A stretch of 64,000 nt of DNA from Prevotella sp. (GTDB taxonomy: Bacteria; Bacteroidota; Bacteroidia; Bacteroidales; Bacteroidaceae): assembly GCA_016286585.1 (NCBI GenBank), contig JAEETC010000003.1, positions 1 to 64,000 of the forward strand, read 5' to 3'. A program made the position numbers and the translations under genes. The notes under the pieces were generated by a model. That model ran no database searches. It had not been told where the DNA came from and was given only the letters and a program-made list of their open reading frames with translations. How positions within the stretch are numbered: position 1 is the stretch's first letter; the number at the start of each line of letters is the position of its first letter. Shown here one piece after another: positions 21,601 through 30,600 of this stretch.

Positions 21601-22841
21601 CCAGGGAAGATAATCAGGCAAATGCCCGTACTCGTGGTCTCGACGATGGCGAATATGCTTTCTTTATCCGTCATGCCAACGATGACGGTTATCTGGCAGC
21701 GAGGGACTTTACCCTCACACTGCCTGAGAATCTCAACGAGTGGATCATTATCCGCAATATCAGCGATACGGAATACACGCTCGCCGGTCTGAAGCCAGGT
21801 ACCACCTATGAGGTGATGGTGGAGCCTGTTTATGAAGACGGCACCACAGGCACTCATAGCGCCATCACCGTGTTCACCACCCTTGGTAGGGACGAAGACC
21901 CCATGAAGGGCGCTTTCTCTGTCAGCAGCGAGAAGAGGGTCAGCTTTGCAAAGGGCAATCTGCGCTATGAGGGCGACATCTACGGTATGGAGGCAAAGTG
22001 GACGATGGCTCCGCAACAGTATGAGATCTTCAGTGAGGATAATGTGAATACAGAATATGATAATACTTATCCCGCCTCTCCGCGAGACCTGTTCTGCTGG
22101 AGCAACTCTGATACACGCTATGGTATCTACAGCTATTATTACGATAGTGCAGAGGATACTCAGCAATACTTCCGCGGCGACTTCACCGACTGGGGTACGA
22201 ATCCGAAATTCTCGGCAGTCTTCGGTTCCGGGTGGTCGACACTGAGCAAGAAAGAGTGGACATACCTGCTCACCGAGCGTGAGAACGCCGATAAGCTGAA
22301 GGCATTTGCCACAGTGGCAGGCGTGAAGGGTCTGGTGCTGCTTCCCGACAAGTGGGATGCACCCGACGGTCTCTTGGTGAAGGATGAGATGACAGCCGAC
22401 GAGTGGGCAGCCATCGAGCAGACTGGTGCCGTATTCCTGCCTGCCGCAGGACAGATGACCGCCGTCTACAATCCAGATACCTACGGAGCTACCACTACCT
22501 ACACTCCAAATACCGTCTACTGGACCAGCACGCCAGCTGATGCAGCAACAGAGAATGCCTTGGACTTCGGATGTGGTCTGACCTTCAACGAGACTGATGT
22601 CACCTTCGCCAACGTCTCCCGCCGTACATATACTGCCGTCCGTCTGGTGAAGACCTTCATCCTCATGGGTGATGCCAACGGCGACGATAAGGTAGATGCC
22701 GCTGATGTCGTGGAGATGATCAACGCCAAGAAGAGTCATGAATCTGAGAAATTCAGGATGGAACTTGCTGACATGGACGGCGACGGATATATAACCGACA
22801 TCGACATCAAGGCCGTTGTCAATAACATCATGACCCCATAG
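18675..22841 (+). CDS. Giant secreted protein: BspA-like LRR, FN3 domains, C-terminal dockerin-like repeats
   Basis: GTLTISGTGAMRDY...IGDYAFQD (BspA LRR), FN3 motifs (LTKYYVRVRSVC), C-terminus MGDANGDDKVDAADVVEMINAK..LADMDGDGYITDIDIKAVV. Confidence 0.8.
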   Translation: MKKKTNQFARTATMLLFAVLSSFMAVGTCFAAGGNPTNGNCGDNDAPDAVKWEFNVTTGTLTISGTGAMRDYDQAGERPWYAWGDDITTVVIGEGVTRIGDYAFQDFPLTSIQTKKAEAAQTRADGGSEPIPSALPEGLISIGKYALSNTHLTNLTLPSSLQRIDKFALFSNDELATLTFLATMSVPYLENDVFASCDKLTAIYVPGTCVDDYKNADCWGTYAILIKAIPEGGDEPGGDEPTEVSGSEVVSVGSVGNANSYLPSYPQSEYSTSQQIYTKDEIGKAGKITSIAFYNYEMGKARSYDIYLSHTTKEQFDSNTDWITVSEANKVFSGTVTLGDGWTVIDFDTPFDYDGEQNLLLTVDDNTGRNTGSYHSVGVYSPSGHQALYYYKSTNLDPTQPITVEGDFRTSYSGDRKNGIQLCFETNPKPSRLEAVEVGDVSAIVQCSLRGNATAWNLRYRKVAKDGEEEQTWTVVNNLTDRSKTLEGLTPLTKYEAQVQAVFPEGVLSDWTNPITFVTNCCPVGQQAEIIYALNSFGRHWFGYGAQIVDVTDKDNPVEVAFLRAPNYQAYSGTITLCCEHKYKVNWIYDGENSEMNPYYSLALYFEPGDEFFSMAQGEAPNKNAELTEFIMDCGDYCAAKPKKFKVESSNFNSVTLTFNSETTTGEYVYSTEADFNPDEATPTSVTFDAVAVSDEPWNYEPTPTNSSLTLTGLESLTKYYVRVRSVCTDGDGGFSRWSDPVEVTTGSKYDAPGQVTVTNIDSRTVKISHTRFGGEKKSNVYYRLKAPGNPIDASALVTFGNVKANGEKGFDFDGKVTWSSYGYEQRPFSNVLYYPGIPAGSNVSFNVGNWNSKGGLVKFLWGFKKVKGKTSQEVMEAFDMECLSDADRAARIKELQTKIAETDDEEVKAKLQADIDLMNALPTDAQKLARMKELENLISNSTDEAEKVQYATELNNLRSMMSAAENDRDSGFSITREDNQANARTRGLDDGEYAFFIRHANDDGYLAARDFTLTLPENLNEWIIIRNISDTEYTLAGLKPGTTYEVMVEPVYEDGTTGTHSAITVFTTLGRDEDPMKGAFSVSSEKRVSFAKGNLRYEGDIYGMEAKWTMAPQQYEIFSEDNVNTEYDNTYPASPRDLFCWSNSDTRYGIYSYYYDSAEDTQQYFRGDFTDWGTNPKFSAVFGSGWSTLSKKEWTYLLTERENADKLKAFATVAGVKGLVLLPDKWDAPDGLLVKDEMTADEWAAIEQTGAVFLPAAGQMTAVYNPDTYGATTTYTPNTVYWTSTPADAATENALDFGCGLTFNETDVTFANVSRRTYTAVRLVKTFILMGDANGDDKVDAADVVEMINAKKSHESEKFRMELADMDGDGYITDIDIKAVVNNIMTP

Positions 22842-22867
22842 GCATAAACACGATCCCTCTCATCATG

Positions 22868-22897
22868 ATCCCCGAGACCCATTGAGGTTTCGGGGAT
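22868..22897 (+). terminator. Terminator after the 18675 gene
   Basis: ATCCCCGAGACC-cattga-GGTTTCGGGGAT. Confidence 0.75.
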
Positions 22898-23047
22898 TTC
22901 TACAGCAAACGGTCACACGGTCACAGCTGTGACCATTTGACCAATAACGCAGATTTAAGCGTGAATTGTAAATAAAATTCAGAACACATCCTTTTGTGTT
23001 TTGCCACTTCGTATATGTATGATTATCAGCGCCTTATGATTACATTG

Positions 23048-23146
23048 ACTTTAGGCTAAGGAAACTCGGACTTTCCTTAGGGTAAACTCGGACTTTACCC
23101 TATCTAAACTCCCACTTTACCCTATCTAAAGTCCCTGTTTACTCTA
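23048..23146. repeat. Tandem degenerate ~22-nt hairpin-forming repeats
   Basis: GGAAActcggacTTTCC, GGGTAAActcggacTTTACCC, then actcccactttaccctatctaa and agtccctgtttactctatg. Confidence 0.75.
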
Positions 23147-23340
23147 TGATTATAAAATATGTAAAATAATTTGACTTCAACTTTTGCCTCTTGTTGTCTC
23201 GGCCTGCAACACTGCATCTGACAATGGTAAATTTGTTAAATAACTCAAAAAGACGCAGTGGATTGATGGTAGTTTAGAAAATAAACACTATATTTGCACT
23301 TATAAGTTTAATAACTGAACATATAACTATAAATATAATA

Positions 23341-26300
23341 ATGAGTATGAAGAGAAAGAATTATTTGGTGCGGACGGCGATGGCGCTGCTCACCCTGTTT
23401 GCGACCATCGGCGCAAAAGCTGATGAACTCACCATTCACGATGGGACAGAAACGAATAGCACTGTTCCTGTATACGGTTACAACGTGGATGGTTACAGTC
23501 GGAGTCAGTTTATCATCCCTGCATCGACTTTGGTATCCATGCAATGGGGAAACATCAATAAACTGACATTTTATGCCTCGCAAACATCCGTTAGCTGGGG
23601 AAAAGCCACCTTCCTGGTTTATCTGAGTGAAGTGGAAGAAACCACCGTTGCTTCACTAAAAGACTGGGGCTCTCTACAGCAGGTCTATGAAGGCAGTCTA
23701 TCTATCAGCGATCAGAAAATGGTGATTACCCTCGCCACGCCTTACCAATATGAAGGTGGCAACCTCTTGGTGGGCATCAACCAATCTGTGTCAGGCAGTT
23801 ACAGCTCAAGTTCTTGGTATGGCGTTACTGCCTCAGGCGCCTCTTTAGGCGGCTATGGGACAAGCATCAGTCAACAAAACTTCCTGCCTAAGACTACTAT
23901 TGATTTTGCACCGGGAACGGCTCCCGCCGTAGCGAAACCATCCGACCTGATGGCTTCGAGCTTGACATCCAGCACGGCTATAATGAGTTGGGCATCTGCT
24001 GAATCGAAGTTCAACCTGCGTTACAAGGAGGTAAGTGCCACTGAGTGGGCCACCGTTGAGAATATTACTGCAAAGACCTACACGATAACAGGCCTTGAGG
24101 CCAACACCATCTATAGAGTTCAAGTGCAGGCCGTTAATGGCGAAGAGACCAGTTCCTGGAGCAATGGGGTGACCTTCACCACAGCCTATGGTATCCCCTA
24201 CAAGCCGACTTTCGCCTCCAAGCTACCTGAGGGATGGGGACACTACTGGGGCAAACTGGAAGATGTGCAGGCGGGAACCACTACGCTGACTGCCTTGAAA
24301 ACAGGTAGCGATTCATACGCTTGGAACATGGGTAATAATCCCTATGTCAATTTAAGTGGCAGTCAGACAAAGACTTGGCTCGTCACCCCGACAATAACAT
24401 TGGAGCAGGCCAGCAACCTCTCCTTCGACTTGTGGGAAACAGGCTATTGGGGTAGCGGTGACCCTGCTACCACTGGCACCGACGACCGTTTTGTGGTGCT
24501 TTACTCCACCGATGACGGAAACGACTGGACCCAACTCGCACTCTGGGACAATGCAGGGTCGGAGCGTGTGCTCAACAACTTGACTTCGACAGCCACCACG
24601 TTCAAGCTCGATTTCCCCGCCGCCTGTGCCGGCAAGAGCGTCAAGGTAGCCTTCTATGCAGAGTCGACGGTGAACAACGCCAGCAACCGTCTGTACTTGG
24701 GCAACATTGTCTTCGACGATGCCAACCGCTGCTTGGAGCCTACCGACCTGACAGCCACCAACGTTACCAGCAGAAAATCAACTGTGGGCTGGACTTCGGA
24801 TGGAAACCTCTTCAACTTGCAATACAAGAAGGTAAGCGACGCAGCCTGGACCACCGTCAGCGGCATCAATGCCAAGACCTACGAACTGACGGGACTCACG
24901 CCCAAGACCGTTTATACCTTCCGCGTGCAGACTGACTGCGGCGGCTCGCAGAGCATCTGGAGCGAAGAGGGCACCTTCACCACCAAGTTCGGCATACCGT
25001 TCACGGAGGCATTTGCCAACAGCAGCAGACCAGAAGGCTGGACGGGCTATTCCACCCTGATGAGCGATGTGCTCGATGGCACGACCACGCTGAGTGACCA
25101 TCAGAATAACGGTGCATGGGGAATCACCGACAGTAGCGGTGATTACTATGCCTACGTTAACCTCAACAATCAGTACGAAAAGCAGTGGCTCGTCACTCCT
25201 GATATCATGATGGACGTGGATAACAGTCAACTAACCTTTGACCTGCAACTGGTAGACTATGACAAGACAGGCACTGACGACCAGTTTGCCGTGCTCGTCA
25301 CCGATGACGGCGGCACTACCTGGGCGCTGCTGGCATTGTGGAACAACAGCGCCTCGACACGTGTTTTTAACGACATCTCCTACAATGGCGAGCAGGTAGC
25401 ACTCGATCTGTCGGCCTACAACGGCAAGACCATCCGACTGGCGTTCTATGCAGAGAGTACCGTCAACAATGCCGACAACGTCATCCGTATTGACAATGTG
25501 TCGGTAGATGTAAAATCCGTTGCCGATGCCCACCTCCCGCAGAACCTGGCCGTCAGCAATATCACCAAAAACAGTGCAACCATCACATGGGATGCCGATG
25601 CTGCCGTGACGCAGTGGAACATACAATACGGGTTGCGGAAAAACACCTTCAGATACGAAAAGACCTCTGACACTAACTTCTGCGACTTGACGCTCCTGAA
25701 TGCAGGTACTAACTATGAGGTGCTGGTGCAGGCCGTCAGTGCCGACGGAAACAGCAGTTGGAGCAATGTTTCATTCGTCACCGACTTCCCCGAAGACCGC
25801 TGTAACATCAGCTACGAGCTGAAGTCGAAGAACGAGTATGGTTGGAACGGCACCACCATCAAGGTCGTTGACAACACTACGGGCATCGAGGTGACCAGTC
25901 TGACCCTTGCCGCTGGAAAGTCCGAAGAGAGTGGTACATTAGAGCTATGTAATAAACGCACGTACAATTTCGTCTGGATACCTGCGAAATACTACGGTGA
26001 CTGCTCTTACTCTTTCTTCGATGTCAACGGTGACGAGTTCCTCTATGCCGACGCTGGGAAGACAGGCCAGAAGACAACGCTGACATCGTACAAGATGGAC
26101 TGCACCATCGTCAGCTGCCATCAGCCTAAGGATCTTAAGGCTGACGATGTGGGCTTCTATTCCGTTACTGCCAGTTGGACACCGGGCGACGAAGATCAGG
26201 AGAAGTGGGAAGTTTTCTGCCGCACGTCCTACGGAACACCCAGCGCTACGACCGTCGGCACGGAGGTGACTACAACTTCCTACACATTTAGTAATCTGAA

Positions 26301-27597
26301 CACCAACTACACTTATTATATTTATGTACGCGGCGTAAAGGGTGAGGAGAAAAGCAAATGGAGTCGTTGCCTGCAAATCATGACCAAAAACGCCAAAGCT
26401 GTGCCTACTGACGTTGAAGCTGACAACGAGACCTTTACGACAGCCGACATCGACTGGACCGTCAACGGCATCGAGACGAAGTGGGAGATACGCTATCGTA
26501 TAGAAGGCCTTTATGGAGCATTTACCACTGTGTCCGCCACAGAACATCCCTATACCCTGACGGGTTTGACGCCTGATACCGAATATGAGGTGCAGGTGCG
26601 ACCCGTTTATGATGACGAAAGTTATGGCACTTGGAGTGAGAAAGGGTATATCTGGACGAAGAGCGAGAAAGCGATGCCCAGCGATCTGGAACAGACCGGC
26701 GCAACGATGACAACCGCCACGCTCGGCTGGACGAAAAACGGCACAGAAACGAAGTGGAACCTGCGTTGGCGCAAGGTAGGGTTTACCAATGAAATCTATT
26801 TGGAAGATTTTGAGAATGGTCTCAACGGCTGGACGGTCTATACCCAAGGTGAAGCACCACAAGAGAATGGTTGGTACGCCTATGAGTACAACAATGCTTA
26901 TAGTGGATACAAGGTTGCCAGTGCATGGAGTTGGTATAACGAGATAGCCTATAATGCCGATAATTGGCTCATCACACCACAGATACCTTTGAAAGGAGTT
27001 GTGAAGTTCTGGGTTCTCACGAACAATGTGGCCCCCGACAGCTATGCCGTTCTGCTTTCAACTACAGGCAAAGCGATAGAAGATTTCACCGTCACATTGC
27101 GGCCCATGGCAGCAGGCCCTACCACTAATGAGTGGACAGAGGTGAGCATCGACCTAAGTGCATACACTGGGCAGCAGGGCTATATTGCTATTCACCATGT
27201 AAGTTCCGACAAAAATTATCTCTTTATTGATGATGCCGGACTCTATGAGGAAGTTGTTCCTACAGGCGAATGGCAAACTGCTGCAGCAACCGAAACCTCA
27301 TGCACCATCACCGGACTGACCTCAGGCACTCTGTATGAAGCACAAGTTCAGGCCGTCTATGACGATGGCACCACCAGCGACTGGACGGATAGTGAATGGT
27401 TCGGCACCATCCCCCTTGGTGATGTTAATGGTGATTTTAGGATTAATGTCGCTGATATCGTGTACCTCCGTCGATATCTGAACGATGGCACACAGCTGCC
27501 ACATTTCGATATGAAAGCAGCTGATGCCGACAACTCAGGTAAGGTGGATGAGAAAGATATCGAAGAGATCAAGAAGATGATTATGACGATGCCCTAA
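23341..27597 (+). CDS. Giant secreted protein: FN3 repeats, choice-of-anchor-J-like domains, C-terminal dockerin-like repeats
   Basis: Repeated WLVTP..., FN3 repeats (YTITGLEANTIYRVQVQAV), C-terminus LGDVNGDFRINVADIVYLRRYLN...ADADNSGKVDEKDIEEIKKMI. Confidence 0.8.
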   Translation: MSMKRKNYLVRTAMALLTLFATIGAKADELTIHDGTETNSTVPVYGYNVDGYSRSQFIIPASTLVSMQWGNINKLTFYASQTSVSWGKATFLVYLSEVEETTVASLKDWGSLQQVYEGSLSISDQKMVITLATPYQYEGGNLLVGINQSVSGSYSSSSWYGVTASGASLGGYGTSISQQNFLPKTTIDFAPGTAPAVAKPSDLMASSLTSSTAIMSWASAESKFNLRYKEVSATEWATVENITAKTYTITGLEANTIYRVQVQAVNGEETSSWSNGVTFTTAYGIPYKPTFASKLPEGWGHYWGKLEDVQAGTTTLTALKTGSDSYAWNMGNNPYVNLSGSQTKTWLVTPTITLEQASNLSFDLWETGYWGSGDPATTGTDDRFVVLYSTDDGNDWTQLALWDNAGSERVLNNLTSTATTFKLDFPAACAGKSVKVAFYAESTVNNASNRLYLGNIVFDDANRCLEPTDLTATNVTSRKSTVGWTSDGNLFNLQYKKVSDAAWTTVSGINAKTYELTGLTPKTVYTFRVQTDCGGSQSIWSEEGTFTTKFGIPFTEAFANSSRPEGWTGYSTLMSDVLDGTTTLSDHQNNGAWGITDSSGDYYAYVNLNNQYEKQWLVTPDIMMDVDNSQLTFDLQLVDYDKTGTDDQFAVLVTDDGGTTWALLALWNNSASTRVFNDISYNGEQVALDLSAYNGKTIRLAFYAESTVNNADNVIRIDNVSVDVKSVADAHLPQNLAVSNITKNSATITWDADAAVTQWNIQYGLRKNTFRYEKTSDTNFCDLTLLNAGTNYEVLVQAVSADGNSSWSNVSFVTDFPEDRCNISYELKSKNEYGWNGTTIKVVDNTTGIEVTSLTLAAGKSEESGTLELCNKRTYNFVWIPAKYYGDCSYSFFDVNGDEFLYADAGKTGQKTTLTSYKMDCTIVSCHQPKDLKADDVGFYSVTASWTPGDEDQEKWEVFCRTSYGTPSATTVGTEVTTTSYTFSNLNTNYTYYIYVRGVKGEEKSKWSRCLQIMTKNAKAVPTDVEADNETFTTADIDWTVNGIETKWEIRYRIEGLYGAFTTVSATEHPYTLTGLTPDTEYEVQVRPVYDDESYGTWSEKGYIWTKSEKAMPSDLEQTGATMTTATLGWTKNGTETKWNLRWRKVGFTNEIYLEDFENGLNGWTVYTQGEAPQENGWYAYEYNNAYSGYKVASAWSWYNEIAYNADNWLITPQIPLKGVVKFWVLTNNVAPDSYAVLLSTTGKAIEDFTVTLRPMAAGPTTNEWTEVSIDLSAYTGQQGYIAIHHVSSDKNYLFIDDAGLYEEVVPTGEWQTAAATETSCTITGLTSGTLYEAQVQAVYDDGTTSDWTDSEWFGTIPLGDVNGDFRINVADIVYLRRYLNDGTQLPHFDMKAADADNSGKVDEKDIEEIKKMIMTMP

Positions 27598-27600
27598 ACA

Positions 27601-27629
27601 ATTAGCCCATGCACTGGGCATGGGCTAAT
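27601..27629. terminator. Perfect 12-bp hairpin between convergent genes
   Basis: ATTAGCCCATGC-actgg-GCATGGGCTAAT. Confidence 0.75.
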
Positions 27630-27662
27630 GAGGGAACCGCCAGAATAGACGGTTTTGAGGGA

Positions 27663-27688
27663 GAAGGTGATCTTATTTGATCACCTTC
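27663..27688 (-). terminator. Hairpin overlapping the stop codon of the pectinesterase gene
   Basis: GAAGGTGATC-ttattt-GATCACCTTC. Confidence 0.65.
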
Positions 27689-30600
27689 TTTCCGTTGATG
27701 ATGAAGATTCCTTTGCTGGCGTTGTTGACACGGATACCCTGAAGGTTGTAGATGACGTTATTGCCATCGGTGGCCTTCACGGTCTCGATGCCAGTAGTGG
27801 CGGTGCCGTCAACGTGTGCGGCGGCTCCGAGACCACCCATCCAGTTGGCAGAGCGGATGGTCAACTCGTCAACAGCGGGATCGATATCAATCTTGAAGGA
27901 ACCATCGGTTGATAGTCCGGCAAACTCACCGTTCTTGAAGATGGCGCAGCCGGTCATGCCGTTGTTCTGGAGACTGAAGGTCACCGTGCCGTTGGCATAC
28001 TTGGCATCGGCGGGAGCCTCCAGTTGCTTGGTCAGCGTGGCGGGATCCCACTGTTTCTCGGGATTCTCGGAGAACATCATCTTGTAGCTGAAATTGGCTG
28101 CCTGTTCGGCATTGATGATGGTCTCAAAGTCTCCACCGTACGACTTGATGATGTTCGAGGCGGGCGTGATGTTATTGCCTGTGGCATCCATCGTGTTGTA
28201 CTCACCGAAGAGCACAGGGTCGGTGTTGTTCATACCCTTCTCGATCCAGCGCGACTTGATGAGCGTAGCGGCGGCATTGTTGTCGAGCGTGGTGTTCAGA
28301 TAGACGGTGATGGGCTGGTTGTTCCAAGTACGTCCGTAGTTCCACGTGCCGTTGCCCTCTGCGAGGTCTATGACCTTACAGTTGTCAAAGACGTAGCCGA
28401 ACTTCACCGTTCCGCGAGGAGCGACAACGGTGCGGCTGCCCTTGAGGTCGAGCTGACGGGGCTCGAGCGTGAGGGTCGTATTCTGGAAGCGTACATCGCC
28501 GCCGCCGCAGATGAAGTCGACGGTGCCGTGGATCTCGCTGTCCTCATAGTACGACTGCATGGCGTCGTTCGAGCTGTAGTAGGTGTCCTGATAGGAGAGC
28601 ATGCGGATGTTCTTGCCGATGGTGCGGTTGCCGGCGTCGTTGATGACGGCAGCGCGTCCGCCCACCTGCTTGTTGTCGAGGGCACCGTAGTAGTCGAGGG
28701 CGTTCTGCAGCGTGAGGTCCTGCATGTAGAGGTTCGTGCCGCTGACGCTGAGCATGTCGGCGCTGCCAAGACCCTCGACGCTCTTGTCGGGAGCAGTCAT
28801 GATCTTAGTGTTCATGGTCGACTGTCCGATGATGGAGATGTTATGTCCGCTGATGGCGGTCTTCACGGTCTCGCCGAGGTCGTAGACACCGTCGGGCAGG
28901 AAGATGAAGGCGCGCTCGGCGTCCTTGCTGGCATTGGTGCCGTTGACGATCTCGAGCACTTCGAGGAGGCTCTCGGCGCTGCCGGGCTTCACGAAGTACC
29001 ACTGGCCCTGGCTCTCGTAGTTGATCTCGCTGGTGTTCACAATCTTCACGCCGTGGAGATACATCTCGCCCTCGGTGCTGAGGTTCAGGGTGATGGTGCC
29101 GCCCTCGCCCTCATAGTTGAAGGCAACGATCTCGGCATCCACGTTCTCATTGTTCTTGCCGGGCAGCTTGCCGATTTCCTTGCCGCTGGCGTCGGTGATC
29201 ACGATGTCGCCGGCAGTGCCGTAGCGGCAGAGGGTGAGCGACACGATGGCCTTCGGGCCTACGAGCAGGTCGATCTTGTTCTCAGCGTCGCCCTTGAAGG
29301 CCCAGCCGTGCTGTGCGTCGTGCCAATAGAAGCTGCCGGAGGGGTTGAAGGCCTCATGGTCGTCGGGATCGAAGAGCTTGTCGGTGAGGTCGAAGGTGTA
29401 CTTCTTGTAGGTGCTGGCGGTCTCGATCTCTGTGGCGACGGCATAGAGGGTGATATTGCTAGTGATGACATCGTCGACAGTCCACTTCTCGCCGCCGGCG
29501 GTCTTCTTGAACCAGCCGCGTACTTTCATGCCCTCCTCGGCGGTGGCGGTGGCATAGTCAACGTCGAACTCGCCGATGGCCTCTCCCTTTTCGCGCTTGA
29601 ACTCGCCCAGCACCGTCTTCTTGTCGGTGTCGACGTAGGTCAGTGTGAAGTCGGGAGCCTGGAAGAACTTCATTACATACTCGACATTGGTCTCGCCGAA
29701 GGTCATCGGGATGGTCACGACGCACTGGGTGGCATCGCCCACATAGCCGATGACACCGATCTCACCCTTCTTGGCCGTTGCCTGGATGGGGTTGGTCTCG
29801 CTGATCATCTCCACCTTCTTCGAGAGTTCGATCCTGGCCTCATAGCTGTCGCCGAAGACGTCCTCGGCAGAGAGCTCAATACCGTTGATGGTCACGGTGG
29901 CGAGGATGGGCACTTCCTTCTCCGTGCCGCTCAGCGTACCCTCGATGACGATGTCGCCGAAGCCGATCTGCTTGCCGCTCTGCAGGTGGTAGAGGTTGAC
30001 GAGCAGGCCGCAGGGACCCTCGCCGGGGGTGGCACCCTCGATGTCGTAAGACAGGTTGCTGACACCGTCGTTGCGCTCAGGCTTCACGCCGATGGCCAGC
30101 GACACCTTCGTCTTGTCGGGATTCTCCCAGGAGAAGTCGAGCAGACCGTTGTCGGTGCCGTAGCGGGTGGTCTTCAGCGATACCTTCTTCGGGGTGAAGG
30201 TCAGGCCGTAGTTAGGCTGGATGACGAAGCGGATGGCGTTGCTCTCGTCGGCTGCCGTGCCGCTCTCGTCTTCGTTCTGCTGGGTCTCGGGCATGAACTG
30301 TGTCTGGTTCTGGCGCGAGCCGTAGATAGACAGGTTGCTACCGTAGGTCACCTTGCTGGTGACGAAGTATTTGCCGGCCTCGCCGAAGTCGGCCTTCTGG
30401 CCGTCGATGCCGGCGCTGAAGGCGAAGGTGGCTGTGACGGGCTCGTTGTCGAGGGTGGCCAGCTCATGGTCGCCGCCTTCCTTGCTGTGGTTCACGATGG
30501 CCACGCTGTGCAGGTACATCTCACCGCTCGACTCCATGACCAGCGAGAGTGTGGTTGCCTTGCCCTTGTATTCGAAGGAGGCTACGCCACCGTCGGCATC

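Noticed and set aside
21360-22739. 459-aa minus-strand ORF inside the 18675 gene
   Set aside because: Antisense shadow ORF; no recognisable motif or promoter.
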